In this document: piece after piece, positions 31,733 to 40,079 of the stretch
Numbering within the stretch: position 1 is the first letter of the stretch
Layout of the letters: every line of letters starts with the position of its first letter
NCBI GenBank assembly: GCA_034664005.1
Contig: JAXDIL010000042.1
Coordinates: 1-64,000 of the forward strand
Direction of reading: 5' to 3'
Source: JACVRW01 sp034664005
GTDB lineage: Bacteria > Actinomycetota > Thermoleophilia > Solirubrobacterales > Thermoleophilaceae
Length of the DNA stretch: 64,000 nt
Position numbers and translations under genes: made by a program
Notes under the pieces: generated by a model
What the model was told of the DNA's origin: nothing
Database searches by the model: none
The model's input: only the letters and a program-made list of their open reading frames with translations

Positions 31733-32151
31733 CCGGCCGCGCGCCAGTGGAGCGCTCGCTGCACGGTCAGCCGGAGCAGCGGCCCGGGTGGCGTCCGCTC
31801 CGCGTAGGGCTCGTACTTGGCGGCCAGCGCGGCCATGCCCTCCGGCCCGTCATCGATGGCGAGCACATCCACCCGTCCGACGAGCTGGACCCAGGCGAGC
31901 CGGCTCCAGTCGTCGTCGTAGACGTCCACCAGCAGCGCCGCCGCGGGCCGCCGCCGCAGCCGGCGGACGCGTGCCGGCTCGGCCGCTCGCTTCGGCTTGT
32001 CGTCGATCGCGCTCCAGACGGCATCGCCGGCCACCGCAAACGTCACGGGAAGCACACGCGGGCGCTCCTCGTCATCCACGAACGCAAGCCGCGCGACCCG
32101 CTCGTCGTCGAGCAGCGACCGCGCCCAGCCCGGCAATGCGTCGAGCCACAT
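31729..32151 (-). CDS. PPOX-class F420-dependent enzyme, Rv0121-like
   Basis: 140 residues from the ATG at 32151. The split-barrel flavin-binding fold is indicated by RVARLAFVDDEERPRVLPVTFAVAGDAVWSAIDDKPK, then ARVRRLRRRPAAALLVDVYDDDWSRLAWVQLVGRVDVL. This strand order and the KPKR...RRL pattern match the Rv0121 subgroup of pyridoxamine-phosphate-oxidase-like proteins predicted to use coenzyme F420. True PNPOx activity is unlikely. Substrate unknown. Its stop is shared (CTAG) with the rhodanese remnant. Confidence 0.85.
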   Translation of the reverse strand: MWLDALPGWARSLLDDERVARLAFVDDEERPRVLPVTFAVAGDAVWSAIDDKPKRAAEPARVRRLRRRPAAALLVDVYDDDWSRLAWVQLVGRVDVLAIDDGPEGMAALAAKYEPYAERTPPGPLLRLTVQRALHWRAAG

Positions 32152-32210
32152 GGCCGTGAAGCTTCGCACCGCTGCAGTTCCGTCCACCGCTGCCGCCACG
32201 ATGGCAGTCG

Positions 32211-32588
32211 ATGTCCTCGACGAAGATCGTGATCGGCGGGGCCGCGGCGAGTGCCCTCGGCGTGCGGGTGGCCCGCTCGCTGTACGGACGCTGGCGGCTG
32301 CTTCCGCTCGCCGACCGTGAGCGCATCGCGGCGTTCGCGGAGGACACGAAGGACAAGGCGCTGTCCCTGCGCGGGTCCGATGACCGCGCGCGGGCCGCGG
32401 ACGACCTCCGCGCCTCGAGCGAGACGCTCGCCGCGGCGCTCGTCGAGACCGCCGAGGCGGATCCTGATTTCGCCGCCGACGACGTCGCGGAGCTGCGCGA
32501 GGACCTTCGTCGCGAGCTCGAGCGACTAGCAACGGCGGACATTAAGGCTTCGCGAAGCGGTCGCGAGAGCGCCTCGCCCCCTCAGTAG
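32211..32588 (+). CDS. Hypothetical helical protein, 125 aa
   Basis: From ATG 32211. The first ~20 residues (KIVIGGAAASALGVRVAR) are weakly hydrophobic and could be a membrane-proximal helix. The rest is charged and strongly helical (DRERIAAFAEDTKDKALSLRG, VAELREDLRRELERLA), rich in Arg/Asp/Glu/Ala, like a coiled coil. It is not a recognised family. It lies 31 bp upstream of the OpuC-type transporter operon on the same strand but without overlap, and could be part of the same transcript. Confidence 0.55.
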   Translation: MSSTKIVIGGAAASALGVRVARSLYGRWRLLPLADRERIAAFAEDTKDKALSLRGSDDRARAADDLRASSETLAAALVETAEADPDFAADDVAELREDLRRELERLATADIKASRSGRESASPPQ

Positions 32589-32619
32589 GATCAGGCTCCC
32601 CGCAGGGGGGAACGTCCTC

Positions 32620-33810
32620 GTGAATATTTCTGACTCTGCCCAGTCCCCGGGGCCGTCGTCACGCGCCCAGGCAGCCACTCTCGAGTTTCGCGAGGCGACG
32701 AAGCGGTACCCGGGACAGGCCGAGCCCGCCGTCAACGAGCTCTCGCTCACCGTCCCCGCCGGCGAGATCTGCGTGCTGGTCGGCCCGTCCGGCTGCGGCA
32801 AGACGACGGCGATGCGGATGGTCAACCGGATGATCGAAATCACCGCCGGCGACATCCTGCTCGACGGCCAGAGCGTCAGGGAGCGCCCGCCGGCCGAGCT
32901 GCGCCGCGGCATCGGCTACGCGATCCAGCAGGTGGGTCTGTTCCCGCACCTGAGCGTGGCGGACAACATCGCGACGGTCCCGCGGCTGCTCGGCTGGGAC
33001 CGCCGGCGCATCCGCGCGCGCGTGGACGAGCTACTCGAGCTCGTGAGCCTCGACGCGGCCGACACGCGCGACCGCTTCCCGGGCCAGCTCTCGGGCGGCC
33101 AGCGCCAGCGGGTGGGAGTGGCTCGCGCGCTGGCGGTCGACCCGCCGCTGATGCTGATGGACGAGCCCTTCGGGGCGATCGACCCGATCAACCGCGAGCG
33201 CCTTCAGAACGAGTTCCTCCGCCTCCAGCGCGAGATCCGCAAGACCGTGGTGTTCGTGACCCACGACATCGACGAGGCGATCAAGATGGGCGACCGCATC
33301 GCCGTGATGCAGACCGGCGGACACCTCGCTCAGTACGCCCCGCCCGCCGAGCTCCTGATGCACCCCGCGAACCCATTCGTGGAGGACTTCGTCGGCTCCG
33401 ACCGTGCACTCAAGCGGCTCGCGCTCCAGCGCGTGCGCGACGTGGACCTGTGGACCGCGCCGCTCGTCCGCGTGGGCGAATCGGCGGCCGAGGCCCGCGC
33501 CAAGCTGGCGGACTCCGAGGTGCCCTACCCGCTGCTCGTGGACGACGACGGCCGGCCGCTCGGCTGGCTCACGGAGCGGGCGCTCGCGGGCGAGCGGGTG
33601 ACCGACGAGTTCCGCTCGCGGCCAGACCCGGTGCTCGAACTGGACGACGTGCTCCGCGACGCGCTCTCGGACCTGCTCGCGGACGAGTCCCAGTACGGGC
33701 CGGTCGTGGACGAGCGCGGGGCCGTCCAGGGCATCCTCTCGATCGAGATCCTCGGGCACGCCCTCAACGCTGACCCCGAGCAGGTCCCGAGCGGAGCGGA
33801 CGCCCCATGA
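32620..33810 (+). CDS. opuCA: Osmolyte ABC transporter ATP-binding protein (OpuCA/ProV type)
   Basis: 396 residues from GTG 32620. Walker A GPSGCGKTT, the signature LSGGQRQRVGVARAL and Walker B LMLMDEPFGAIDP are intact, and the VFVTHDIDEAIKMGDRI switch region follows. The C-terminal ~120 residues form two CBS-like repeats, the module that senses ionic strength or nucleotides in OpuA and OpuC. It should energise uptake of glycine betaine, carnitine, choline or a relative. It is the first gene of a four-gene operon and overlaps the next by 4 bp (ATGA). Confidence 0.92.
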   Translation: MNISDSAQSPGPSSRAQAATLEFREATKRYPGQAEPAVNELSLTVPAGEICVLVGPSGCGKTTAMRMVNRMIEITAGDILLDGQSVRERPPAELRRGIGYAIQQVGLFPHLSVADNIATVPRLLGWDRRRIRARVDELLELVSLDAADTRDRFPGQLSGGQRQRVGVARALAVDPPLMLMDEPFGAIDPINRERLQNEFLRLQREIRKTVVFVTHDIDEAIKMGDRIAVMQTGGHLAQYAPPAELLMHPANPFVEDFVGSDRALKRLALQRVRDVDLWTAPLVRVGESAAEARAKLADSEVPYPLLVDDDGRPLGWLTERALAGERVTDEFRSRPDPVLELDDVLRDALSDLLADESQYGPVVDERGAVQGILSIEILGHALNADPEQVPSGADAP

Positions 33811-34505
33811 GCGCGTTGCTTGCCCAGGTCCAGATCCGTGAGCGCACGGAGAACACCTGCGTATCGGACAACGGCTTCTGTCCCGGCTGGATCGTCGACA
33901 ACTTCGACCGCTACCTGACCCCGTTCTTCCAGCACGTCCTGCTCACGGTCGTGGCCGTGGGGATCGGCTTCGCGGTCTCGTTCACGCTCGCCGTGATCGC
34001 CTACCGGCGCCGCTGGCTCGTGGGCCCCGTCACCCAGATCACGGGCGTGCTCTACACGATCCCGAGCATCGCGGCCTTCTTCCTCCTGCTGCCGATCACG
34101 GGCCGCGGCTTCCTGACGGCGACCATCGCGCTTGTCGCGTACTCGCTCCTGATCATCTTTCGGAACGTGCTCACCGGCCTGGACAACGTTCCGGACGAGA
34201 CCAAGGACGCCGGCCGCGGCATGGGGCTCACCTCCCGGCAGCTGCTCTGGCGCGTCGAGCTCCCGCTCGCCCTGCCGGAGATCATGGCCGGCCTACGGAT
34301 CGCCACGACCAGCACGGTTGGGCTCGCCACGCTCGCATTCTTCGCCGGCGCCGGGGGCCTCGGCGAACGCATCTTCGACGACATCACCTTCAAGTCGAAC
34401 GTCGTCGTCGCCGGAGGGCTCGCGATCCTGCTGGCCGCGCTCTTCGACGGCATGATTCTCCTGTTCCAGCGCGCGGTCACCCCGTGGACGAGGGCGGCGC
34501 AGTGA
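33807..34505 (+). CDS. opuCB: Osmolyte ABC transporter permease (OpuCB type)
   Basis: 232 residues. About six hydrophobic helices (for example HVLLTVVAVGIGFAVSFTLAVIAY and GLATLAFFAGAGGLGE) and the permease EAA-like loop TKDAGRGMGLTSRQLLWRVELPLALPEI mark a binding-protein-dependent permease of the quaternary-amine type. The IPSIAAFFLLLPITG motif is typical of OpuCB/OpuCD. The N-terminal ~30 residues (with two Cys, TCVSDNGFC) are outside the core. It overlaps both neighbours by 4 bp, so the operon is translationally coupled. It probably pairs with the second permease as a heterodimer. Confidence 0.9.
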   Translation: MSALLAQVQIRERTENTCVSDNGFCPGWIVDNFDRYLTPFFQHVLLTVVAVGIGFAVSFTLAVIAYRRRWLVGPVTQITGVLYTIPSIAAFFLLLPITGRGFLTATIALVAYSLLIIFRNVLTGLDNVPDETKDAGRGMGLTSRQLLWRVELPLALPEIMAGLRIATTSTVGLATLAFFAGAGGLGERIFDDITFKSNVVVAGGLAILLAALFDGMILLFQRAVTPWTRAAQ

Positions 34506-35203
34506 ACGCCTTCCTCGACGCGATCGACTTCATCTTCTCCGAGCGCGACTCGCCGGCGGGCGGCGCGCGCGTGGGCGGGCTCGGCGAGATCTGGGAGCTG
34601 ATGTGGCCCCACCTGAAGCTCTCGGGAGCGGCGCTCGGAATCGCGTGCGCGATCGCGATTCCGCTCGGCCTCTGGCTCGGGCACCGCGGACGCGGCGCGT
34701 TCCTCGCCATCAACGCGTCCAACATCGGCCGCGCCGTGCCGAGCCTGGCGCTGATCGCGTTCTTCGTGGCGTACATCGGCGTGGGCTTCACGAACCTCAC
34801 GCTCGCGCTCGTCCTGCTCGCGGTGCCGCCGATCCTCACCAACACCTACACGGGAGTGCGCCAGGTCGACCGCGATGCGGTTGACTCGGCCCGCGGCATG
34901 GGTATGACGGGGCCGCAGGTCGTCCGGCGCGTGGAGCTGCCGCTCGCGCTGCCGCTGATCTTCGGCGGCATCCGCACCTCGGCGGTCAACGTGGTGGCCA
35001 CGGCAACGATCGCGCCGCTCGCGGGGGTCGTGACGCTCGGCGACCCGATCATCAACGTGAACACATACGGAGACGAGGGAAGGCTGGCGGCGGCGATCGT
35101 CGTGGCCCTCCTGGCAGTTGCGACAGAGGTCGTGCTCGGAGCGGCGCAGCGCGCCGCGACTCCAAGCGGCTTGAAAGTCAACAGAAGGGAAGCAGTCACA
35201 TGA
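34502..35203 (+). CDS. Osmolyte ABC transporter permease (OpuCD type)
   Basis: 233 residues from GTG 34502, chosen because it overlaps the previous stop by 4 bp (GTGA) as the other genes here do. The permease core holds NIGRAVPSLALIAFFVAYIGVG and the coupling loop VDSARGMGMTGPQVVRRVELPLALPLI. It is similar in plan to the preceding permease but clearly diverged from it, as expected for a heterodimer. It overlaps the binding-protein gene by 4 bp (ATGA). Confidence 0.9.
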   Translation: MNAFLDAIDFIFSERDSPAGGARVGGLGEIWELMWPHLKLSGAALGIACAIAIPLGLWLGHRGRGAFLAINASNIGRAVPSLALIAFFVAYIGVGFTNLTLALVLLAVPPILTNTYTGVRQVDRDAVDSARGMGMTGPQVVRRVELPLALPLIFGGIRTSAVNVVATATIAPLAGVVTLGDPIINVNTYGDEGRLAAAIVVALLAVATEVVLGAAQRAATPSGLKVNRREAVT

Positions 35204-36174
35204 GAACGCACCGCTGGCTGATGCTCCTGGCCCTGCTGGTCGCGGCGCTGGCGGTCGCCGGCTGCGGGGACGACGACAACGGCGACAGCGCGAGCTCCTC
35301 GAAGGGCTCGAGCGACCAGCAGGCCGGAATCCAGAAGAACGACAAGAACTCGACGACCAAGGTCACGATCGGCTCGAAGAACTTCACCGAGCAGAAGGTG
35401 CTGGGCGAGATCTACGCGCAGGCGCTGACGGCGGCGGGCTACGACGTCTCCAAGCAGCTCAACCTAGGTGACGAGAAGACGGCGCTGAAGGCGCTCGAGG
35501 GCGGCGACATCAGCGCATACCCGGAGTACACGGGCACGGCGCTCCTGTCGTTCTTCGGATACACCGCCGACAAGCTCCCGACCGACCCGGACCAGGCCTA
35601 CGAGCTCGCGAAGAAGGAGTTCGCGAAGCAGAACCTCACGGCCTTCCCACACACCCCGTACACGAACTCGAACGAGGTGGCCGTGACGCAGGAGACGGCC
35701 GACAAGCTGAATCTCAAGACCATCTCCGACCTGAAGCCGGTGGCGGGCGACCTGACGCTGTACGGCACGCCCGAGTGCCGGCAGCGGCTCGACTGCCTGC
35801 TGGGGCTCCAGAAGGTCTACGGACTGAAGTTCAAGAAGTTCGTGCCGGTGGCGATCGACCTCCGCCACGAGGTCCTCTCGAAGGGCCAGGCGGACGTCTC
35901 GATCGTCTTCACCACGGACCCGCAGATCTTCAAGGAGAAGTTCGTCCTGCTCGAGGACGACAAGCAGATGTTCCCGCCCTTCAACTCCACGCTCGTGGCA
36001 CGCAACGACGTGGTCGACAGGGCCGGGCCTGACTTCGCGAAGGTCGTGGAGCAGGTGGACAAGGGCCTCACGGACGACGTGATGCAGGAGCTGAACGCTC
36101 GCGTCGACCTCGACAAGCAGACGCCGGAGGCCGTGGCCGGGCAGTACCTGAAGGAAACTGGCCTGGTTGGCTAA
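35200..36174 (+). CDS. opuCC: Osmolyte-binding lipoprotein (OpuCC type)
   Basis: 324 residues. A lipoprotein signal peptide ends in LAVAGC (lipobox, Cys23), followed by a Ser/Asp-rich tether and an OpuAC-type periplasmic binding domain starting VTIGSKNFTEQKVLGEIYAQAL, the classic opening of QAT-family binding proteins. SAYPEYTGTALLSFFG and FNSTLVARNDV are further landmarks. It should deliver betaine, carnitine or choline to the two permeases from the outer face of the membrane. It overlaps mtnA by 8 bp. Confidence 0.92.
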   Translation: MRTHRWLMLLALLVAALAVAGCGDDDNGDSASSSKGSSDQQAGIQKNDKNSTTKVTIGSKNFTEQKVLGEIYAQALTAAGYDVSKQLNLGDEKTALKALEGGDISAYPEYTGTALLSFFGYTADKLPTDPDQAYELAKKEFAKQNLTAFPHTPYTNSNEVAVTQETADKLNLKTISDLKPVAGDLTLYGTPECRQRLDCLLGLQKVYGLKFKKFVPVAIDLRHEVLSKGQADVSIVFTTDPQIFKEKFVLLEDDKQMFPPFNSTLVARNDVVDRAGPDFAKVVEQVDKGLTDDVMQELNARVDLDKQTPEAVAGQYLKETGLVG

Positions 36175-37108
36175 CGACGTCGAGCCACTTCGCTTCGAGG
36201 GCGGCGCTCTGCTGGTCCTGGACCAGCGGGCGCTGCCCGAAGCGGAGCGCTGGATCCGCTGCGAGACCGTGGAGGCGGTGGCGGACTGCATCCGCACCCT
36301 TGCCGTTCGGGGAGCGCCCGCGATCGGGCTGGCCGCGGCGTACGGGCTCGCCCTGGCCGATGACCGCGAGGCGGCGGCCGAGCTGCTGCGCTCCACGCGT
36401 CCCACGGCCGTGAACCTCGCCTGGGCGCTCGAGCAGTGCCGCGAGGCGCCTGACGCGCTCAAGGCCGCGCGCCGGCTCCATCGCGAGCAGCACGAGGCCG
36501 ACCTTCGGCTCGCCGAGCTCGGCGCGGAGCTATTCGCCGAGGGCACGCGCGCGCTCACCCACTGCAACGCTGGGGCGCTCGCCACGGGCGGGTACGGCAC
36601 GGCCTGCGGCGTGCTCCGCGCCGCCTGGGACCGCGGCCGGCTCGCCGAGGTGTGGGTGGACGAGACGCGCCCGCTCCTCCAGGGCGCGCGGCTCACGGCA
36701 TGGGAGCTGCGCCAGGCCGGCATCCCGCATCACGTGGTGGCCGACTCGGCGGCCGGCTCGCTGATGGCCCAGGGCCGCGTGGACCGGATCGTGGTGGGCG
36801 CGGACCGGATTGCTGCGAACGGTGACGTGGCGAACAAGGTCGGCACGTATCCTCTCGCCGTGCTCGCCGACCGACACGCCGTGCCCTTCTACGTGGCCGC
36901 GCCGCTATCGACGATCGACCCGGCCACCCCGGACGGTGCCGCCATCCCGATCGAGGAGCGCGACCCCGCCGAGGTGCTCACCGGCGGCGACGCCTTCAAT
37001 CCGGCCTTCGACGTGACGCCGGCGGAGCTCGTGACCGCCATCGTCACCGAGGCCGGCGTGCTGGAGCAGCCCTACCCGCAGTCGATCGCGCGGGCCCTGG
37101 CTTCGTGA
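36167..37108 (+). CDS. mtnA: Methylthioribose-1-phosphate isomerase MtnA
   Basis: 313 residues from a TTG inside the end of the binding-protein gene. MtnA converts 5-methylthioribose-1-phosphate to methylthioribulose-1-phosphate in methionine salvage. The TLAVRGAPAIGLAAAYG motif, the catalytic Cys in THCNAGALAT, the catalytic Asp in VVGADRIAANGDVANKVGT and the PYPQSI end are all present. The rest of the salvage pathway is not in the window. It overlaps the DUF1152 gene by 4 bp. The alternative is a related eIF2B-like ribose-1,5-bisphosphate isomerase, but the motif set favours MtnA. Confidence 0.9.
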   Translation: MANDVEPLRFEGGALLVLDQRALPEAERWIRCETVEAVADCIRTLAVRGAPAIGLAAAYGLALADDREAAAELLRSTRPTAVNLAWALEQCREAPDALKAARRLHREQHEADLRLAELGAELFAEGTRALTHCNAGALATGGYGTACGVLRAAWDRGRLAEVWVDETRPLLQGARLTAWELRQAGIPHHVVADSAAGSLMAQGRVDRIVVGADRIAANGDVANKVGTYPLAVLADRHAVPFYVAAPLSTIDPATPDGAAIPIEERDPAEVLTGGDAFNPAFDVTPAELVTAIVTEAGVLEQPYPQSIARALAS

Positions 37109-38085
37109 TCGACGCCGACACACTGTTGGCGGGCGCGCGGCGCCCGCTGGTGCTCGGCATCGGCGGGGGCGGCGATGTGGTCGGCGCGCTCGCCACGGCC
37201 GAGGCCTGCCGCGCGCACGGCGCCAAGCCGGTGGTCGGGGGCGTGACCTGGGAGCGGCGGCCGATCGACCCGGACCCCGGGCCGCGCGCCGAGGCCGAGA
37301 TCGAGGGGGCGCGCAGGCTCGCGCCGGGCGTGCTCGCGGCCACGGCCGAGACGCGCGTGCGTGAGAGCGGTGTCCTGTTCGCGGAGTCGCGCATGGCCGG
37401 GCTGCTCGGCGAGGAGACCGTGCTCGTGGACGCCACGCTCGGGCCCGAGGCGCTTGCCGACGGGATCGCCGAGGCGGCGGCCTCGCTCGGGACGGACCTG
37501 CTCGTCTTCCTGGACGTGGGCGGCGACGCGCTCGCCCACGGCGACGAGCCCGGTCTCGCGAGCCCGCTCTGCGACTCGCTGCTGCTCGCCGCGGCGGCGC
37601 GGCTGGCCGAGCGCGCCGCGAGCAGCTCCCGGCCGCGCGGCGGCGGTGTGCCGGCCGTGCTAGGCGCCGTCTTCGGCGTCGGCTGCGACGGCGAGCTGGA
37701 GCCGGACGAGGTGCTCGAGCGGATCGCGGAGGTGGCCGCGGCCGGCGGCTTCGCCGGCGCCCGCGGGCTCACGCCGCCGATCGCCGCTCGGCTCGAGCAG
37801 GCAGTCGAGGCGGTTCCCACCGAGGCGAGCGCCCAGGCGGTCCGCGCGTTCCGTGGCGAGTGCGGTGAGACCACGATCCGCGCCGGCCGGCGGACGGTGC
37901 AGCTCTCGCCGGTGGCAGCGCTCACCTTCTACTTCGACGTGACCGCTGCGGTGCGCTCCGCCGCCCGGCTCGCGGCCGCCGTGGCGGACGCGCGCGACCT
38001 CGACCACGGGAACGAGATCCTGCATGGCCTCGGGGTGCGAACGGAGCTGGATTACGAGCGTGACGCAGTTCACACAGGCTCGTAG
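37105..38085 (+). CDS. DUF1152 domain protein coupled to mtnA
   Basis: 326 residues from GTG 37105, overlapping mtnA by 4 bp. The Gly-rich LVLGIGGGGDVVGALATAEACR opening, the GGVTWERRPIDPDPGPR phrase and DLLVFLDVGGDALAHGDEPGL mark the DUF1152 family, whose function is not established to my knowledge. The N-terminal Gly loop and acidic residues suggest a nucleotide or sugar-phosphate site. Tight coupling to mtnA suggests a role in metabolism of 5'-methylthioadenosine or another ribose-phosphate, but this is inference. Confidence 0.85.
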   Translation: MIDADTLLAGARRPLVLGIGGGGDVVGALATAEACRAHGAKPVVGGVTWERRPIDPDPGPRAEAEIEGARRLAPGVLAATAETRVRESGVLFAESRMAGLLGEETVLVDATLGPEALADGIAEAAASLGTDLLVFLDVGGDALAHGDEPGLASPLCDSLLLAAAARLAERAASSSRPRGGGVPAVLGAVFGVGCDGELEPDEVLERIAEVAAAGGFAGARGLTPPIAARLEQAVEAVPTEASAQAVRAFRGECGETTIRAGRRTVQLSPVAALTFYFDVTAAVRSAARLAAAVADARDLDHGNEILHGLGVRTELDYERDAVHTGS

Positions 38086-38107
38086 CCCGGCCGTGGACAC
38101 TTAGAGA

Positions 38108-38617
38108 GTGATCGAACTACTTCCCGACCGCGCTCCCGTGCTCCTGCGGCCGATCCGCGCGGACGACAAGCGGCTGCTCTCCGAGGCGCTCCGGCACCTG
38201 TCGCCGGAGAGCACGCAGCGGCGCTTCCTCGCACCGAAGCAGAGCTTCACCCGCGCCGAGCTGCGCTACCTGACCGAGGTGGACGGCAGCGACCACTTGG
38301 CGCTCGTGGCCGAGTCCCCGGCCGAGCCGGTGCGGCGCCTGATCGCGGTGGCCCGCTTCGTCAGGCTCTCCGACGACCCCGAGGCGGCCGAGGTGGCGAT
38401 CGTGGTGGGCGACCACTGGCAGCGGCGCGGGCTCGGCTCGCTCATCGCGGCCCAGCTCGCGCGCGAGGCGCGCCGCCGCGGGATCCGCCGCTTCACCGCA
38501 ACCATGGCTGCCGACAACGTTCCCGCACACCGTCTGATGGAGAAGCTCACGCATCACCTGGAGCAGCACCACGTCGGCGGCGGCGTGGACGAGCTGGTCC
38601 TCGACCTGGCTGCCTGA
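38108..38617 (+). CDS. GNAT family N-acetyltransferase
   Basis: 169 residues from GTG 38108. The GNAT fold is shown by VLLRPIRADDKRLLSEAL, the AEVAIVVGDHWQRRGLGSLIAAQLAREA acetyl-CoA loop (QRRGLGS pyrophosphate motif) and the later TATMAADNVPAHRLMEKL helix. This is the pattern of the acetyltransferase domains linked to Pat/PatZ-type protein acetylases, though with no extra domain here. The target is unknown. It follows the DUF1152 gene after 22 bp and may end that operon; a CCGCC/GGCGG hairpin lies just after its stop. Confidence 0.85.
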   Translation: MIELLPDRAPVLLRPIRADDKRLLSEALRHLSPESTQRRFLAPKQSFTRAELRYLTEVDGSDHLALVAESPAEPVRRLIAVARFVRLSDDPEAAEVAIVVGDHWQRRGLGSLIAAQLAREARRRGIRRFTATMAADNVPAHRLMEKLTHHLEQHHVGGGVDELVLDLAA

Positions 38618-38673
38618 GCCGCCCCCCGTGAAGGCGGTGCTAATGTGCCGCGCCCCCGACCCGGGCCCGACTC

Positions 38674-39801
38674 ATGAACGTCTCAGTACCCAAGGAATCG
38701 GCCACGGGTGAGCGCCGCGTCGCACTGGTGCCGGAGGTCGTCGAGCGCCTGATCCAGAGTGGGCTTCAGGTGACCGTCGAGCCCGGTGCAGGCGAGGGCG
38801 CCCACCACCCCGACGCCGCCTACGAACAGGCCGGAGCAACCACCGGCGATGGCTTCACCGGCGATGTCGTCGCCAAGGTCGCGCCCCCGAGCGCCGAGGA
38901 GATCGCACGGCTCAGCGAGGGCTCGGTGCTGATCGGCTTCCTCCAGCCGCTGACGGCCGCCGACACCGTCCGCGCGCTCGCCGAGCGCGGCGTCACGAGC
39001 TTCGCCATGGAGGCCATCCCGCGCATCACGCGCGCCCAGTCGATGGACGCGCTCTCCTCCCAGGCCACTGTCTCCGGCTACCGCGCGGCCCTGATGGCCG
39101 CGCAGGAGCTGCCGCGCTTCTTCCCCATGCTCACCACCGCCGCCGGGACCGTCCGGCCCGCCAAGGTGCTCGTGCTCGGCGCGGGCGTCGCTGGGCTCCA
39201 GGCGATCGCCACGGCGCGCCGGCTTGGCGCCATCGTCGAGGCGTTCGACGTGCGCTCGGCCGTGAAGGAGCAGATCGAGTCGCTCGGCGCGCGCTTCCTC
39301 GAGCTCGACATGGGCCTCGAGGACGCCGAGGCTGCGGGCGGCTACGCGCGCCAGCTCACCGACGAGGAGCAGCAGCGCCAGCGCGAGCTGCTCGCGGAGG
39401 AGATCGGGAAGATGGACGCGGTGATCTCCACGGCCGCCGTGCCGGGCCGCCGCGCGCCGCTGCTGGTCACCGAGCAGGCCGTGAAGAACATGAGCCCCGG
39501 CTCGGTGATCGTGGACCTCGCCGCGGAGACGGGCGGGAACTGCGAGCTCACCGAGGCCGGTCAAACCGTGGTGAAGGAGGACGTGACGATCATCGGACCG
39601 GTGAACCTGCCCGCCTCGATGCCGGATCACGCGTCGAGCCTCTACTCGCGCAACGTGCAGTCGCTGCTCGCGCTGATGGTGAGCGAGGAGGGCGAGCTGA
39701 AGCTCGACTTCGACGACGAGGTGATCGCCGGCGCCTGCATCACGCGCGACGGCCAGATCGTGCACGAGGGCGCCAAGCAGGCGGCGGGGGTGACCGCGTA
39801 A
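38674..39801 (+). CDS. pntAA: NAD(P) transhydrogenase subunit alpha part 1
   Basis: 375 residues forming the soluble NAD(H)-binding domain I. Landmarks: VPKESATGERRVALVPEVVERL, the Rossmann motif LVLGAGVAGLQAIATARRLGA and the RQD-loop region RITRAQSMDALSSQATVSGYRAAL. With the next two genes it makes the proton-translocating transhydrogenase that uses proton motive force to make NADPH from NADH. The split three-gene form (pntAA, pntAB, pntB) is the arrangement of Rhodospirillum and many actinobacteria. The stop and the next start share one base (TAATG). Confidence 0.95.
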   Translation: MNVSVPKESATGERRVALVPEVVERLIQSGLQVTVEPGAGEGAHHPDAAYEQAGATTGDGFTGDVVAKVAPPSAEEIARLSEGSVLIGFLQPLTAADTVRALAERGVTSFAMEAIPRITRAQSMDALSSQATVSGYRAALMAAQELPRFFPMLTTAAGTVRPAKVLVLGAGVAGLQAIATARRLGAIVEAFDVRSAVKEQIESLGARFLELDMGLEDAEAAGGYARQLTDEEQQRQRELLAEEIGKMDAVISTAAVPGRRAPLLVTEQAVKNMSPGSVIVDLAAETGGNCELTEAGQTVVKEDVTIIGPVNLPASMPDHASSLYSRNVQSLLALMVSEEGELKLDFDDEVIAGACITRDGQIVHEGAKQAAGVTA

Positions 39802-40079
39802 TGGACCTCATTACCGAGCTGACCATCCTCGTGCTGGCCGCGTTCGTCGGCTTCGAGGTGGTCTCGAAGGTGCCGAACACGCTGCACACGCCGCTGATGT
39901 CCGCCACGAACGCCATTCACGGCATCGTGCTGCTCGGCGGGCTCTACCTGATCGGACCGGCCGAGGGCTTCCTCAACAACTTCCTGCTCGTGATCGCGAT
40001 CGCCTTCGGGACGATCAACGTGGTCGGCGGCTTCCTCGTCACCGACCGCATGCTGCACATGTTCAGGCGGCGCGACTGA
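39801..40079 (+). CDS. pntAB: NAD(P) transhydrogenase subunit alpha part 2
   Basis: 92 residues, three hydrophobic helices: TELTILVLAAFVGFEVVSKV, a HGIVLLGGLYLIG helix and NNFLLVIAIAFGTINVVGGFLV. It is the first part of the membrane proton channel of transhydrogenase (domain II). The VPNTLHTPLMSATNAIHGIV loop with the conserved His is intact. It shares one base with both neighbouring genes. Confidence 0.94.
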   Translation: MDLITELTILVLAAFVGFEVVSKVPNTLHTPLMSATNAIHGIVLLGGLYLIGPAEGFLNNFLLVIAIAFGTINVVGGFLVTDRMLHMFRRRD

